Below the pieces are notes generated by a model. It ran no database searches, was not told the DNA's origin, and worked only from the letters and a program-made list of their open reading frames with translations. Below are positions 1 to 7,371 of a stretch of 28,327 nucleotides of DNA, piece by piece. Source of the DNA: Salinarimonas sp052380005 (lineage in GTDB: Bacteria > Pseudomonadota > Alphaproteobacteria > Rhizobiales > Beijerinckiaceae); assembly GCA_052380005.1 (NCBI GenBank), contig JBQTCJ010000062.1; one strand, written 5' to 3'. Numbering within the stretch: the stretch's first letter is position 1; each line of letters begins with the position of its first letter. A program made the translations under genes and the position numbers.

Positions 1-609
1 CCCGCGGCGTCGCCCGCGGTCACCGCCGCCGAGCGCGCGGTCGCCGAGGCGATGGCCGGGCTCGCCGTCGAGCGCTCGCCCACGCCGGAGCCGCATCCGG
101 AAGCCTCGCACGACGACATCTTCGTGCCGCCGCAGGCGGAGCGGGTGCATCGGGCGCCGCGCATGCCGCGGGTCGACGAGCTGCCGATGCCGGCGCAGAA
201 CCAGCTGCGCGCCCGCGGGCCGCAGCCCGAGGCCGAGCAGAAGCGCGGCCTGCTGCACCGTCTCGCCACCGTCGGCTTCGGCCGTCGGGACGAGGCGCCG
301 GCCCAGGGTCACGGACACTCCCATGGGCATGCGCACGCCCAGCCCGCGCCGCAGGCGCAGGCCCCCGCGCCGCGTCAGCCGGCTCCGGCCCCGCGTCCGG
401 CCCAGCCCGCCGCGCAGGCTCCGGCCCAGCCGCAGCAGCCGGGCATGTCGCCCGCCCACGCGGAGTACGCCAAGCGTCCGGCGTCGCCGCAGGGCTACCG
501 CCCGGCCCAGGGCAATCTCGACCCGCACGGCCGTGCGCCCGCCCAGCCGCGCGCGCTCGACGACGACCAGCTCGAGATCCCCGCCTTCCTGCGCCGCCAG
601 GCGAACTGA
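1..609 (+). CDS. ftsZ: Cell division protein FtsZ, C-terminal part (5' end outside window)
   Basis: FtsZ is the tubulin-like GTPase that forms the cytoplasmic Z-ring. Only the C-terminal part is present, read in frame from base 1; the GTPase core lies upstream. The visible part is a long, disordered Pro/Ala/Gln-rich linker, which is usual in alphaproteobacteria, ending in the conserved C-terminal peptide DDQLEIPAFLRRQAN that binds FtsA and other partners. The linker contains an alternating histidine stretch (GHGHSHGHAHA, about bases 307-340). An internal ATG at 52 is not the real start because the frame is open to the left edge. lpxC downstream fits the usual ftsA-ftsZ-lpxC order. Identification rests on the C-terminal peptide, the linker type and the neighbour. 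Confidence 0.9.
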   Translation, partial: PAASPAVTAAERAVAEAMAGLAVERSPTPEPHPEASHDDIFVPPQAERVHRAPRMPRVDELPMPAQNQLRARGPQPEAEQKRGLLHRLATVGFGRRDEAPAQGHGHSHGHAHAQPAPQAQAPAPRQPAPAPRPAQPAAQAPAQPQQPGMSPAHAEYAKRPASPQGYRPAQGNLDPHGRAPAQPRALDDDQLEIPAFLRRQAN

Positions 610-993
610 GGCGGCTCCCGAGCCGACCCCCTCGGCGGCGGCCCGCCGATCCCGTCCCAGGGCCGCCGCCGTCCCTCTCCCGACCCTGCCCGATTCCCGC
701 CCAGGAAAGCCCCGGACGCCCGCGTCCGGGGCTTTCGTCCTTGTCGGCGCACGCCGAAAAACTCCAATGATTTCAAAGCCCGTCATGGGTATGGCGAAAT
801 CGCGGCGACTTGTAACAGATCGTTAGACAACGTGATTTGGCCGGCCCGGCGGGCGCGACTATGGTGCGCCGCATACAGGAAGAGGCGGTCGGGCTCCCGC
901 TCGAACCGTCCGGGGCCGAGAGCACGGACAGGACGGCCGATCGCCGTGGACGCTCGCGTCCGCGAGAGGTGTCGCGTGTTCGGGAAGAGAACG
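610..993 (+). promoter_or_regulatory. ftsZ-lpxC intergenic region with probable lpxC promoter
   Basis: This 384-bp stretch has no gene. It holds the ftsZ terminator (706-735) and then a locally AT-rich segment at about 758-840, unusual in this GC-rich sequence and a likely promoter zone for lpxC. A weak candidate is TTGTAA at 810-815 and TGATTT at 833-838 with 17-bp spacing; the -10 fit is poor. In-frame extension of lpxC upstream to 832 is possible, but the translated residues look non-coding. Confidence 0.45.
706..735 (+). terminator. Strong hairpin terminator after ftsZ
   Basis: A perfect 13-bp inverted repeat, AAAGCCCCGGACG / CGTCCGGGGCTTT, with a 4-nt loop at 719-722. The 3' arm ends in TTT and is followed by TCGTCCTTG. 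It lies about 100 bp after the ftsZ stop and ends the ftsZ transcript. The A/T ends of the arms would let it work in both directions. Confidence 0.85.
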
Positions 994-1935
994 ATGAGCC
1001 AGATGCATCAGGTCACCCTGCGCGCGCCCGTCGAGATCGGCGGAACGGGCGTTCATTCCGGCGAGAGCGTCTCGGTCACCCTGCATCCCGCGGAGCCCAA
1101 CCACGGCATCGTCTTCCTGCGTACCGGCCTCCCCAACGGCATCGACCGTCTGATCGAAGCCCGCCACATCAACGTCTGCGCCACCGAGCTGTGCACCGTC
1201 GTCGGCGCCCGAGAGAGCGGCTGCGTGGCGACGACCGAGCACCTGATGGCCGCTCTCGCGGGGCTCGGGATCGACAACGTCCTCGTCGAGATCGACGCCG
1301 CGGAGGTGCCGATCCTCGACGGCTCCGCCGCGCCCTTCGTCGAGGCGATCGAGTCGGTCGGGACGATCAGCCAGGCGGCGTCGCGGCGCGTCCTCAAGGT
1401 CCGCCGCCCGGTGCGGGTGGAGAAGGGCGCCTCCTTCGTCGAGCTGCTGCCGGCCGACAAGGGCCTCAAGCTCGACGTCGAGATCGACTTCGCCGACAGC
1501 GCCATCGGCCGCCAGCGCCGCGTCTGCGACCTCACGCCGGCGACCTTCCGCCGCGAGATCGCCGCGGCGCGCACCTTCGGCTTCATGCGCGACGTCGAGG
1601 CGCTGTGGAAGGCGGGCTTCGCGCTCGGCGCCTCGCTCGAGAACACCGTCGCCGTGGGCGAGGACGGGGTGATCAACCCCGAGGGCCTGCGCTTCGCCGA
1701 CGAGTTCGCCCGCCACAAGCTGCTCGACGCGGTGGGCGACCTCGCGCTCGCCGGCCATCCGCTCTGCGCGCACTACCGCGCCCATCGCGGCGGCCACCGC
1801 CTCAATTTCGCCGTCCTGGAAGCCTTGTTCGCCGATCGTGCGAACTACGAGATCGTCGAGCTCGGGACGCGACGGGAGCCGGCCGAGGCCGCGCTGCCCC
1901 TGCCGCTCGCGGCCTTCGGCGGCCGCGCCGGCTGA
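994..1935 (+). CDS. lpxC: UDP-3-O-acyl-N-acetylglucosamine deacetylase LpxC
   Basis: LpxC is the cytoplasmic zinc enzyme for the committed step of lipid A synthesis, removing the N-acetyl group of UDP-3-O-acyl-GlcNAc. The 313-residue product matches the family size (about 305). Family motifs are seen in order: ATTEHLMAALAGLGIDN with the first zinc-ligand histidine, then ENTVAVGEDGVINPEGLRF, and HKLLDAVGDLALAG with the second zinc histidine and aspartate, followed by HRGGHRLNF. The frame is open back to 832, but ATG 994 is chosen because GGGAAGAGA lies just upstream and family similarity starts at MSQMHQVTL. It follows ftsZ and precedes bamD, a conserved alphaproteobacterial order. A large overlapping minus-strand frame is a composition shadow. 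Confidence 0.95.
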   Translation: MSQMHQVTLRAPVEIGGTGVHSGESVSVTLHPAEPNHGIVFLRTGLPNGIDRLIEARHINVCATELCTVVGARESGCVATTEHLMAALAGLGIDNVLVEIDAAEVPILDGSAAPFVEAIESVGTISQAASRRVLKVRRPVRVEKGASFVELLPADKGLKLDVEIDFADSAIGRQRRVCDLTPATFRREIAAARTFGFMRDVEALWKAGFALGASLENTVAVGEDGVINPEGLRFADEFARHKLLDAVGDLALAGHPLCAHYRAHRGGHRLNFAVLEALFADRANYEIVELGTRREPAEAALPLPLAAFGGRAG

Positions 1936-2064
1936 ACGCCTCCACCGTTCTCTCGCGACCGTCGGGCGCATCCCACGCGATGCCGCTTTGCGGATCGGCG
2001 GGTCTGAGGTAAACAGCGCGGAAACTAGGTGCCGGCGCGGGACGCGCGGGGCGCGAATCCCTTC

Positions 2065-2070
2065 GGAGGT
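2065..2070 (+). promoter_or_regulatory. Ribosome binding site of bamD
   Basis: GGAGGT lies 10 nt before ATG 2081. It fixes the bamD start well inside a frame that is open from 1838. Confidence 0.75.
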
Positions 2071-2080
2071 CGATCGAGGC

Positions 2081-2980
2081 ATGTCTTTCGCGAATGCGTA
2101 TCGAGGCGCGAAAGCCGCCGCCGTCCGCTCGGTCGCGATCGCCGGGCTCGCGCTCGCGCTCGCCGGCTGCGAGACCGTCGCCTCGCTCAACCCCTTCGGA
2201 CGGGGCGAGACCTACGAGCCCGAGATCGTCGAGACACGGCCCGCCGCCGAGCTCTACAACGAGGGCCTCTCCCTGATCGACCGCGGCCAGTACCAGTCGG
2301 CCGCCGAGCGATTCGAGGAGATCGAGGAAGCCTACCCGTTCAGCGACTTCGCCCGCCGCGCGTTGGTGATGCAGGCCTACGCCCAGTTCGCCGGCGGCGC
2401 CTACGACGACAGTACGAACACGGCGCAGCGCTACCTGCAGCTCTACCCGGGGCAGGACAGCGCCGATTACGCGCAGTACATCCTGGCGATGTCGAACTTC
2501 AACCAGATCCCCGACATCACCCGCGACCAGACCCGCACGGCCCAGGCGCTGCGCGCCTTCCAGGAGCTGATCGACCGCTACCCCGACTCGGACTACGTCG
2601 AGGACGCGCGTGCCAAGATCGTCTTCGCCAACGACCAGCTCGCGGGCAAGGAGATGGAGGTCGGGCGCTTCTACCTGGAGCGGCGCAACTATACCGGAGC
2701 GATCAACCGCTTCCGGACCGTGGTCGCCAGCTACCAGACGACGCGCCACTCCGAGGAAGCGCTGGCGCGCCTGACCGAGGCGTACATGGCCATGGGCATC
2801 GTCGACGAGGCGCAGACCGCGGCCGCCGTGCTCGGTCACAACTTCCCCGAGTCGCAATGGTACCGCGACAGCTACGCGCTCCTCCAGTCGGGCGGGCTCG
2901 AGCCGCGGGAGAACCGCCAGTCCTGGATCAGCCGCGCCTTCCGCGGGTTCACGCGGGCGGTGGTCGGCGTCGGCGGCTGA
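2081..2980 (+). CDS. bamD: Outer membrane protein assembly factor BamD (lipoprotein)
   Basis: BamD is the essential lipoprotein of the BAM complex that inserts beta-barrel proteins into the outer membrane; it acts on the periplasmic face. The 299-residue product begins with a lipoprotein signal whose lipobox LAGC places the lipidated cysteine at residue 30. TPR-like helical repeats follow (for example AAELYNEGLSLIDRGQYQSA and ALRAFQELIDRYPDSDYVEDA). ATG 2081 is chosen for its GGAGGT site and because the signal peptide starts there. The gene sits between lpxC and recN, as in many Hyphomicrobiales (older name comL). It has its own 145-bp upstream gap, so it may have its own promoter. Confidence 0.95.
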   Translation: MSFANAYRGAKAAAVRSVAIAGLALALAGCETVASLNPFGRGETYEPEIVETRPAAELYNEGLSLIDRGQYQSAAERFEEIEEAYPFSDFARRALVMQAYAQFAGGAYDDSTNTAQRYLQLYPGQDSADYAQYILAMSNFNQIPDITRDQTRTAQALRAFQELIDRYPDSDYVEDARAKIVFANDQLAGKEMEVGRFYLERRNYTGAINRFRTVVASYQTTRHSEEALARLTEAYMAMGIVDEAQTAAAVLGHNFPESQWYRDSYALLQSGGLEPRENRQSWISRAFRGFTRAVVGVGG

Positions 2981-2993
2981 GCCGCGCGCGTCC

Positions 2994-4667
2994 ATGCTCG
3001 TCCAGCTCTCGATCCGCGACATCGTCCTGATCGATCGCCTGGAGCTGCAGTTCGGCGACGGCCTCTCCGTGCTGACCGGCGAGACCGGTGCCGGCAAGTC
3101 CATCCTGCTCGATTCGGTCTCCCTCGCGCTCGGCGGGCGTGGCGACGGGGCACTGGTTCGCCACGGCGAGAAGCAGGCCGTCGTCACCGCCGTCTTCGAC
3201 GTCCCCGCCGATCATCCCGCCCGAGCCATCGCCGCGCAGGCGGAGATCGACACCGAGGGCGACCTCATCCTGCGCCGGGTCCAGATGGCGGACGGGCGCA
3301 CCCGCGCCTTCATCAACGACCAGGCCGCGAGCGTGCAGGTGCTGCGCGCCATCGGCGGGACGCTCGTCGAGATCCACGCCCAGAACGCCGACCGTGCGTT
3401 CGTCGACCCGGCGACCCACCGTGCCATCCTCGACGCCTATGGCGGGCTCGCGGCCGACGGCGCGGCCGTCGCCTCGGCGGCGGAGCGGGTGCGCGACAGC
3501 CGGCGGGCGCTGGAACGCCATCGCGCCCGCATCGAGGCCGCACGCAAGGAGGCCGACTTCCTGCGCCACGCCGTCGAGGAACTCTCCGCGCTCGCCCCGA
3601 AGCCGGGCGAGGAGGAGGCGCTGGCCGAGCGGCGCGCCACGATGATGCAGGCCGAGAAGGTGGCGAGCGACCTCGCCGAGGCCTTCGATTCGGTCGCCGG
3701 CAACGCCTCGCCCATCGCCGCTCTCTCCGCCGCCGTCCGCAAGCTCGAGCGGCGCGGCGCGCAGGCGCCCGCCCTCGTCGATCCGCCGGTGCGGGCGCTC
3801 GACGCCGCGCTGGTCGCGCTCGACGAGGCGCGCGCCGCGCTCGAGGAGGCGATGCGCGCCGCCGAGTTCGACCCGCACGAGCTCGAGCGCGTCGAGGAGC
3901 GCCTGTTCGCCCTGCGCGCCGCCGCGCGCAAGCACGACGTCCCCGCCGACGAGCTCGCGGCGCTGGCGCAGCGCTACGCCTCCGACCTCGCCGAAATCGA
4001 CGCGGGCGAGGAGACGCTGCATCGGCTCGAAGCCGCGCTGGCCGAGGCGGACGTCGCCTATGTCGCGGCGGCCCGGGCGCTCAGCGATAAGCGGCGCGGC
4101 GCCGCGCACGCGCTCGACGCGGCGGTGCTCGCGGAGCTGCCGCCGCTCAAGCTCGAGCGCGCCGCCTTCATCACCGAGATCGCGGTGGACGAGGCGAGCC
4201 GCGATCCCGCCGGCTTCGACCGGGTCGAGTTCTGGGCGCGGACCAACCCGGGCACGCGTCCCGGCCCGATGATGAAGGTGGCGTCCGGCGGCGAGCTCTC
4301 GCGCTTCATGCTGGCGCTCAAGGTCGTGATCGCCGACCGCGGCTCGGCGCCGACCCTCGTCTTCGACGAGATCGACACCGGCGTCGGCGGCGCGGTGGCG
4401 GACGCGATCGGCCAGCGCCTCGCCCGCCTCGCCGGGCGCGTGCAGGTGATGGCGGTGACCCACGCCCCGCAGGTCGCGGCCCGCGCGGGGGCGCACTACC
4501 TGATCTCGAAGGAGCCCGTCGAGGGCTCCGACCGCGTCGCGACCCGCGTCACCCCCCTGCGCGAAGCCCCCCGCCGCGACGAGATCGCCCGCATGCTGGC
4601 CGGCGCGACCATCACCGACGAGGCCCGCGCGGCGGCGGGGAAGCTGCTGGAGGCGGCGGTTCGGTGA
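2994..4667 (+). CDS. recN: DNA repair protein RecN
   Basis: RecN is an SMC-like ATPase that acts at DNA double-strand breaks. The 557-residue product has the full layout: an N-terminal ATPase half with Walker A GETGAGKS (residues 29-36), a long Ala/Glu/Arg-rich coiled-coil middle (about 150-370), and a C-terminal half with the ABC signature ASGGELSRFMLALK (about 430) and Walker B LVFDEIDTGVGG (about 453-465). It starts 13 bp after the bamD stop, so the two are probably co-transcribed. In many Hyphomicrobiales ligA follows recN; here the next genes are on the other strand and unrelated, which marks the start of an accessory region. Confidence 0.96.
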   Translation: MLVQLSIRDIVLIDRLELQFGDGLSVLTGETGAGKSILLDSVSLALGGRGDGALVRHGEKQAVVTAVFDVPADHPARAIAAQAEIDTEGDLILRRVQMADGRTRAFINDQAASVQVLRAIGGTLVEIHAQNADRAFVDPATHRAILDAYGGLAADGAAVASAAERVRDSRRALERHRARIEAARKEADFLRHAVEELSALAPKPGEEEALAERRATMMQAEKVASDLAEAFDSVAGNASPIAALSAAVRKLERRGAQAPALVDPPVRALDAALVALDEARAALEEAMRAAEFDPHELERVEERLFALRAAARKHDVPADELAALAQRYASDLAEIDAGEETLHRLEAALAEADVAYVAAARALSDKRRGAAHALDAAVLAELPPLKLERAAFITEIAVDEASRDPAGFDRVEFWARTNPGTRPGPMMKVASGGELSRFMLALKVVIADRGSAPTLVFDEIDTGVGGAVADAIGQRLARLAGRVQVMAVTHAPQVAARAGAHYLISKEPVEGSDRVATRVTPLREAPRRDEIARMLAGATITDEARAAAGKLLEAAVR

Positions 4668-4724
4668 GGGTGGTTTTCGCGTGGCCAGTGCTTCGGGCCG
4701 CGTCACGCCGGCGAGCCTGTGCCG

Positions 4725-5261
4725 CTATCGTCTCCCGACCCGTGTCCGGGGCTCGTGCGCTCGCAGGCGCTCGGCGGCGGAAGCTGCGAGCTTCCGGGTG
4801 AACTCGGCGACGAGCCCCAGTGCAACGCTCGCATCCGGGTCCGCTTCCGCGATCGATCGGGCCGAGGATGCCATCGCCCCGGCGCACTCGTCGGCCACGC
4901 GCCTGACCTCGGCCAAGCCTTCGGCCGATGCGCACATCGCAACGAGGCCCGGAATCGACGCAGCCTCGATCGAGCCCGGAACCGGGCCGGGAACCGGTGA
5001 TTCGGTCTGTGCGTCGTCGATGCCGCCGGCCAGCCAAAGGCTCGCTTCGTAGCGGGCTATCGCTGCTGACGGAGGCTCGTCTCGCCTCGAGAGAATCTCC
5101 AGCGCGGCGGCGTCCGCACGCTCCCATGCCGCGCAGAGGGCGCGGTCGTCCTCGACCCCGCCGACGAGTGCCAGCCGCTCCAGCGCGAATGCCGTAGCGG
5201 CAGCAATCCTCAATTCTTCGAGGGGCTTCGCGTGGTGCGAGTCGTCATGCTTGTACATCAT
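4725..5261 (-). CDS. Hypothetical protein, unrecognised
   Basis: A 178-residue frame with no recognised family. The predicted protein is soluble and probably mostly helical (Ala/Glu/Arg-rich), with no signal peptide or membrane segment. It opens MMYKHDDSHHAKPLEELR, and the C-terminal half resembles a helical bundle. Two consecutive ATGs (5261, 5258) are possible starts; no clear ribosome binding site is seen. The stop lies 57 bp from the recN stop on the opposite strand. Support is the amino-acid composition, more protein-like than the overlapping plus-strand frames, and the gap that would otherwise be left. Local GC is lower than in recN. It lies downstream of the LuxR-type gene on the same strand and could be its target. 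Confidence 0.55.
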   Translation of the reverse strand: MMYKHDDSHHAKPLEELRIAAATAFALERLALVGGVEDDRALCAAWERADAAALEILSRRDEPPSAAIARYEASLWLAGGIDDAQTESPVPGPVPGSIEAASIPGLVAMCASAEGLAEVRRVADECAGAMASSARSIAEADPDASVALGLVAEFTRKLAASAAERLRAHEPRTRVGRR

Positions 5262-5333
5262 GGGAGATCACGTCGGCCCCTGGGCGATGGATATGTCACG
5301 CCACAGTCTTAGGGTGCACACGACGCGTTCGCG

Positions 5334-5353
5334 TAGTACGCTTTCGCGTACTA
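5334..5353. repeat. Perfect 8-bp inverted repeat between luxR-type gene and the hypothetical gene
   Basis: TAGTACGC-TTTC-GCGTACTA, perfect arms. Read on the minus strand (the direction of both flanking genes) the loop is GAAA, a GNRA-type tetraloop. The flanking DNA also gives a direct repeat TTCGCGTA (5328-5335 and 5343-5350). It lies just after the LuxR-type stop (5368) and 73 bp before the next gene's start (5261). No T-run follows on either strand, so it could be an operator, an RNA stem or a weak terminator. Confidence 0.6.
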
Positions 5354-5367
5354 TCCCTGCGTAAAGT

Positions 5368-6108
5368 CTAGCGCACCAACCCCAGCCGGATCGCCTCCGC
5401 CACCGCGTGTGTGCGGTTGCGCGTGCCGAGCTTGCGGCGGGCGGCGCGCAGGTGGCGGTCGACGCCGTGGTCGGTGATCTTCATGCGCGCGCCGATCTCC
5501 AGGTCCGTGAGGCCCTCGGCCGCCCATTGCAGCGTCTCGCGCTCGCGCGGCGAGAGGGAGGGGCGCAGGTAGGGCTCCTCCTCGTCGACGCGGCGCAGCT
5601 GCAGGCTGCGCGCGAGCGCATAGGTGGCGAGCAGGGTGAGCACGCCCCGCGCCTCCGGCGAGGCCTCGCCGAAGGCGCCCGCCAGCGGGAAGCCGGCCAC
5701 GTCGCCTTCCACCGTGACGAGCGGCACGGTGAATCCGCATTTCAGGTCGAAGTCGCTCGCCTCGTCCATCACCCGGCGCGCGGCGGCGTCCTGCGCGCAC
5801 TCGGCCTCGAGCTCGGACCAGAAGAAGGGCGCGGCGTTGGCGTTGACCCGGCGGATCGCCGGGTCGCGGAAGAGATAGCCGTGCGAGAAGTAGCGCCGGG
5901 CCCATTCCTCCGGCCAGTCCGCCAGCACCACGTGCCCGACCTGCTGCACGCGCGACGCCCCCGGGCGTGGGATGGTGCCGGCGAGGATGTGCTCGAAGCC
6001 GAAGCGGCGCGCCGGCGCGAGCAGCGCCCGGCAGACGTCCTCGTGCGTGCGCGCGCGGTCGACCTCCTGGATGAAGGCGAGCGTCTGATCCAGCGACTTC
6101 CGGGACAT
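5368..6108 (-). CDS. LuxR-family transcriptional regulator (autoinducer-binding type, no LuxI nearby)
   Basis: The 246-residue product has the two-part LuxR layout: an N-terminal autoinducer-binding-like domain (about 15-165) and a C-terminal LuxR helix-turn-helix (about 183-244: LSPRERETLQWAAEGLTDLEIGARMK then VDRHLRAARRKLGTRNRTHAVAEAI). The ligand domain keeps the pattern Y..HGY...DP..R..N....F.WSE typical of the family. The start ATG 6108 has a good GGGGAGGT site about 7 nt upstream. No LuxI-type synthase is seen in the window, so this is a 'solo' regulator that may sense a foreign or non-AHL signal. It is 81 bp downstream of the MFS gene on the same strand. Its targets are unknown; the adjacent inverted repeat at 5334-5353 is a candidate site. 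Confidence 0.88.
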   Translation of the reverse strand: MSRKSLDQTLAFIQEVDRARTHEDVCRALLAPARRFGFEHILAGTIPRPGASRVQQVGHVVLADWPEEWARRYFSHGYLFRDPAIRRVNANAAPFFWSELEAECAQDAAARRVMDEASDFDLKCGFTVPLVTVEGDVAGFPLAGAFGEASPEARGVLTLLATYALARSLQLRRVDEEEPYLRPSLSPRERETLQWAAEGLTDLEIGARMKITDHGVDRHLRAARRKLGTRNRTHAVAEAIRLGLVR

Positions 6109-6189
6109 CGGGCGACCTCCCCGGGCCGCCTCCAGGGGCGACCTCGCATCGTATGGTGCCGGACCGTGCAGCGCGCGGCAAGCCTGTGC

Positions 6190-7371
6190 TCACGCGCGCG
6201 CGCCGGCGCGCAGGGCGGCGATCAGCGTCGTGAGCGTCGCCACCGATAATCCGGCGACGCCCACGAGCCCCGCCGTCCAGCCGGCCCGGTCGACCACCAG
6301 CCCGACGAGCGGCGGGCCCGCCAGCGAGCCGAGGCAGCCGAGCTGCGCGATCAGCGCGTTGATGCGCACCACCTCGACCGCGTCGCGGGCGACCTCCCGG
6401 ATCGCGCCGAAGACGGTGGCCGGCACGACGCCGAGCGCGGCGCCGGCCGCGACGCCCACGGCGAGGAGCCCCGCGGGGCTCGCGCCGACGAGGGCCGCGC
6501 AGGCGAGCGCGAGCGTGGCGCCCCCCAGGCCGAGCGCGAGAAGGCGCCCGCGATCGACGCCACGCGCGATCGCCGCCCCCGTCGCGAGGCTGCCGGGCGC
6601 GCCGGCGGCGGCGAAGCCGACCACGATCGCCGCGACGGCCCGCTCGGCGCCCTGCGCCGCGGCATAGGCCGGGTAGAGGCTCGCCACCGCGAGCAGGATC
6701 GCCGCGAAGCCGCTGAAGCCCCCCGCCAGGAGCAGCCCGGCACGGCTCACGCGCCCGAAGGAGAGGCTCTCTTCCTGCGCCTCGCCCGGCCGCCGCACGC
6801 CGCGCAGCCCGAGCCCCGCGGCGAGCGCCGTCATGGCGACGAGCGCGGCGTGGACGAGAAACAGGCCGCGCCACGAGAGCGCGTCCGGCGCGAGGAGGTC
6901 GATCGCGCCGGCGAGCGTGAGACCGACGGGGATGAAGGTGCTCCAAAGCGCCATTACCCGCGGGCGGTCCGCGTCGCTCGCGACGTTGGCCATCAGGGAG
7001 GGTGCGGCGACGACGACGAGGAGGTAGCCGATCCCCTCCACCGCGCGCGACCCGGCGAGCCCGGCGAAGGCGGGCGCGGCCGCCGCCGCGGCGATGCCGG
7101 CCGCGGTGAGCCAGAGGCCGCCGACGATCGCCCGCGCCTCGCCCAGCCGCGCCACCAGCGCGCCGGCGACGATGCCGCCCACCGCGCCGACGAGGGTCAC
7201 CAGCGAGACGAGCAGGCCCGCCGCGGACAGGCCGACGCCGACCGCCTCCTGGATCTCGCCGAGCCGCGGCGTCAGGCGTCCGAGCTGCGCGGCCGCCGCG
7301 ATCCCCGCGAGATAGGCGCAGACGACCGCCGCCCAGGGCGTCGCGCCCGCCGCTGCGGAGGCCGCCCTCAC
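6190..7371 (-). CDS. MFS transporter
   Basis: A 393-residue, very hydrophobic protein with about 12 predicted membrane helices in two halves, typical of the major facilitator superfamily. A loop 2-3 motif-A-like stretch is seen (GALVARLGEARAIVGG). GTG 7371 is taken as the start because it overlaps the stop of the upstream HD/PRT gene (GTGA), a sign of translational coupling; in-frame sequence further upstream is a shadow of that gene. Substrate cannot be told from sequence. Coupling to the HD/phosphoribosyltransferase gene and the NCS2 permease suggests a nucleobase, nucleoside or related compound, possibly export; this is inference. Confidence 0.85.
   Translation of the reverse strand: MRAASAAAGATPWAAVVCAYLAGIAAAAQLGRLTPRLGEIQEAVGVGLSAAGLLVSLVTLVGAVGGIVAGALVARLGEARAIVGGLWLTAAGIAAAAAAPAFAGLAGSRAVEGIGYLLVVVAAPSLMANVASDADRPRVMALWSTFIPVGLTLAGAIDLLAPDALSWRGLFLVHAALVAMTALAAGLGLRGVRRPGEAQEESLSFGRVSRAGLLLAGGFSGFAAILLAVASLYPAYAAAQGAERAVAAIVVGFAAAGAPGSLATGAAIARGVDRGRLLALGLGGATLALACAALVGASPAGLLAVGVAAGAALGVVPATVFGAIREVARDAVEVVRINALIAQLGCLGSLAGPPLVGLVVDRAGWTAGLVGVAGLSVATLTTLIAALRAGARA

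Noticed and set aside
859..2190. 443-codon minus-strand frame across lpxC
   Set aside because: Antisense shadow of LpxC; no recognisable domain.
2949..4706. 585-codon open frame on the minus strand across recN
   Set aside because: It is antisense to a clear RecN with all motifs; its translation is Arg/Gly/Asp-rich with no recognisable domain, a typical shadow in GC-rich DNA.
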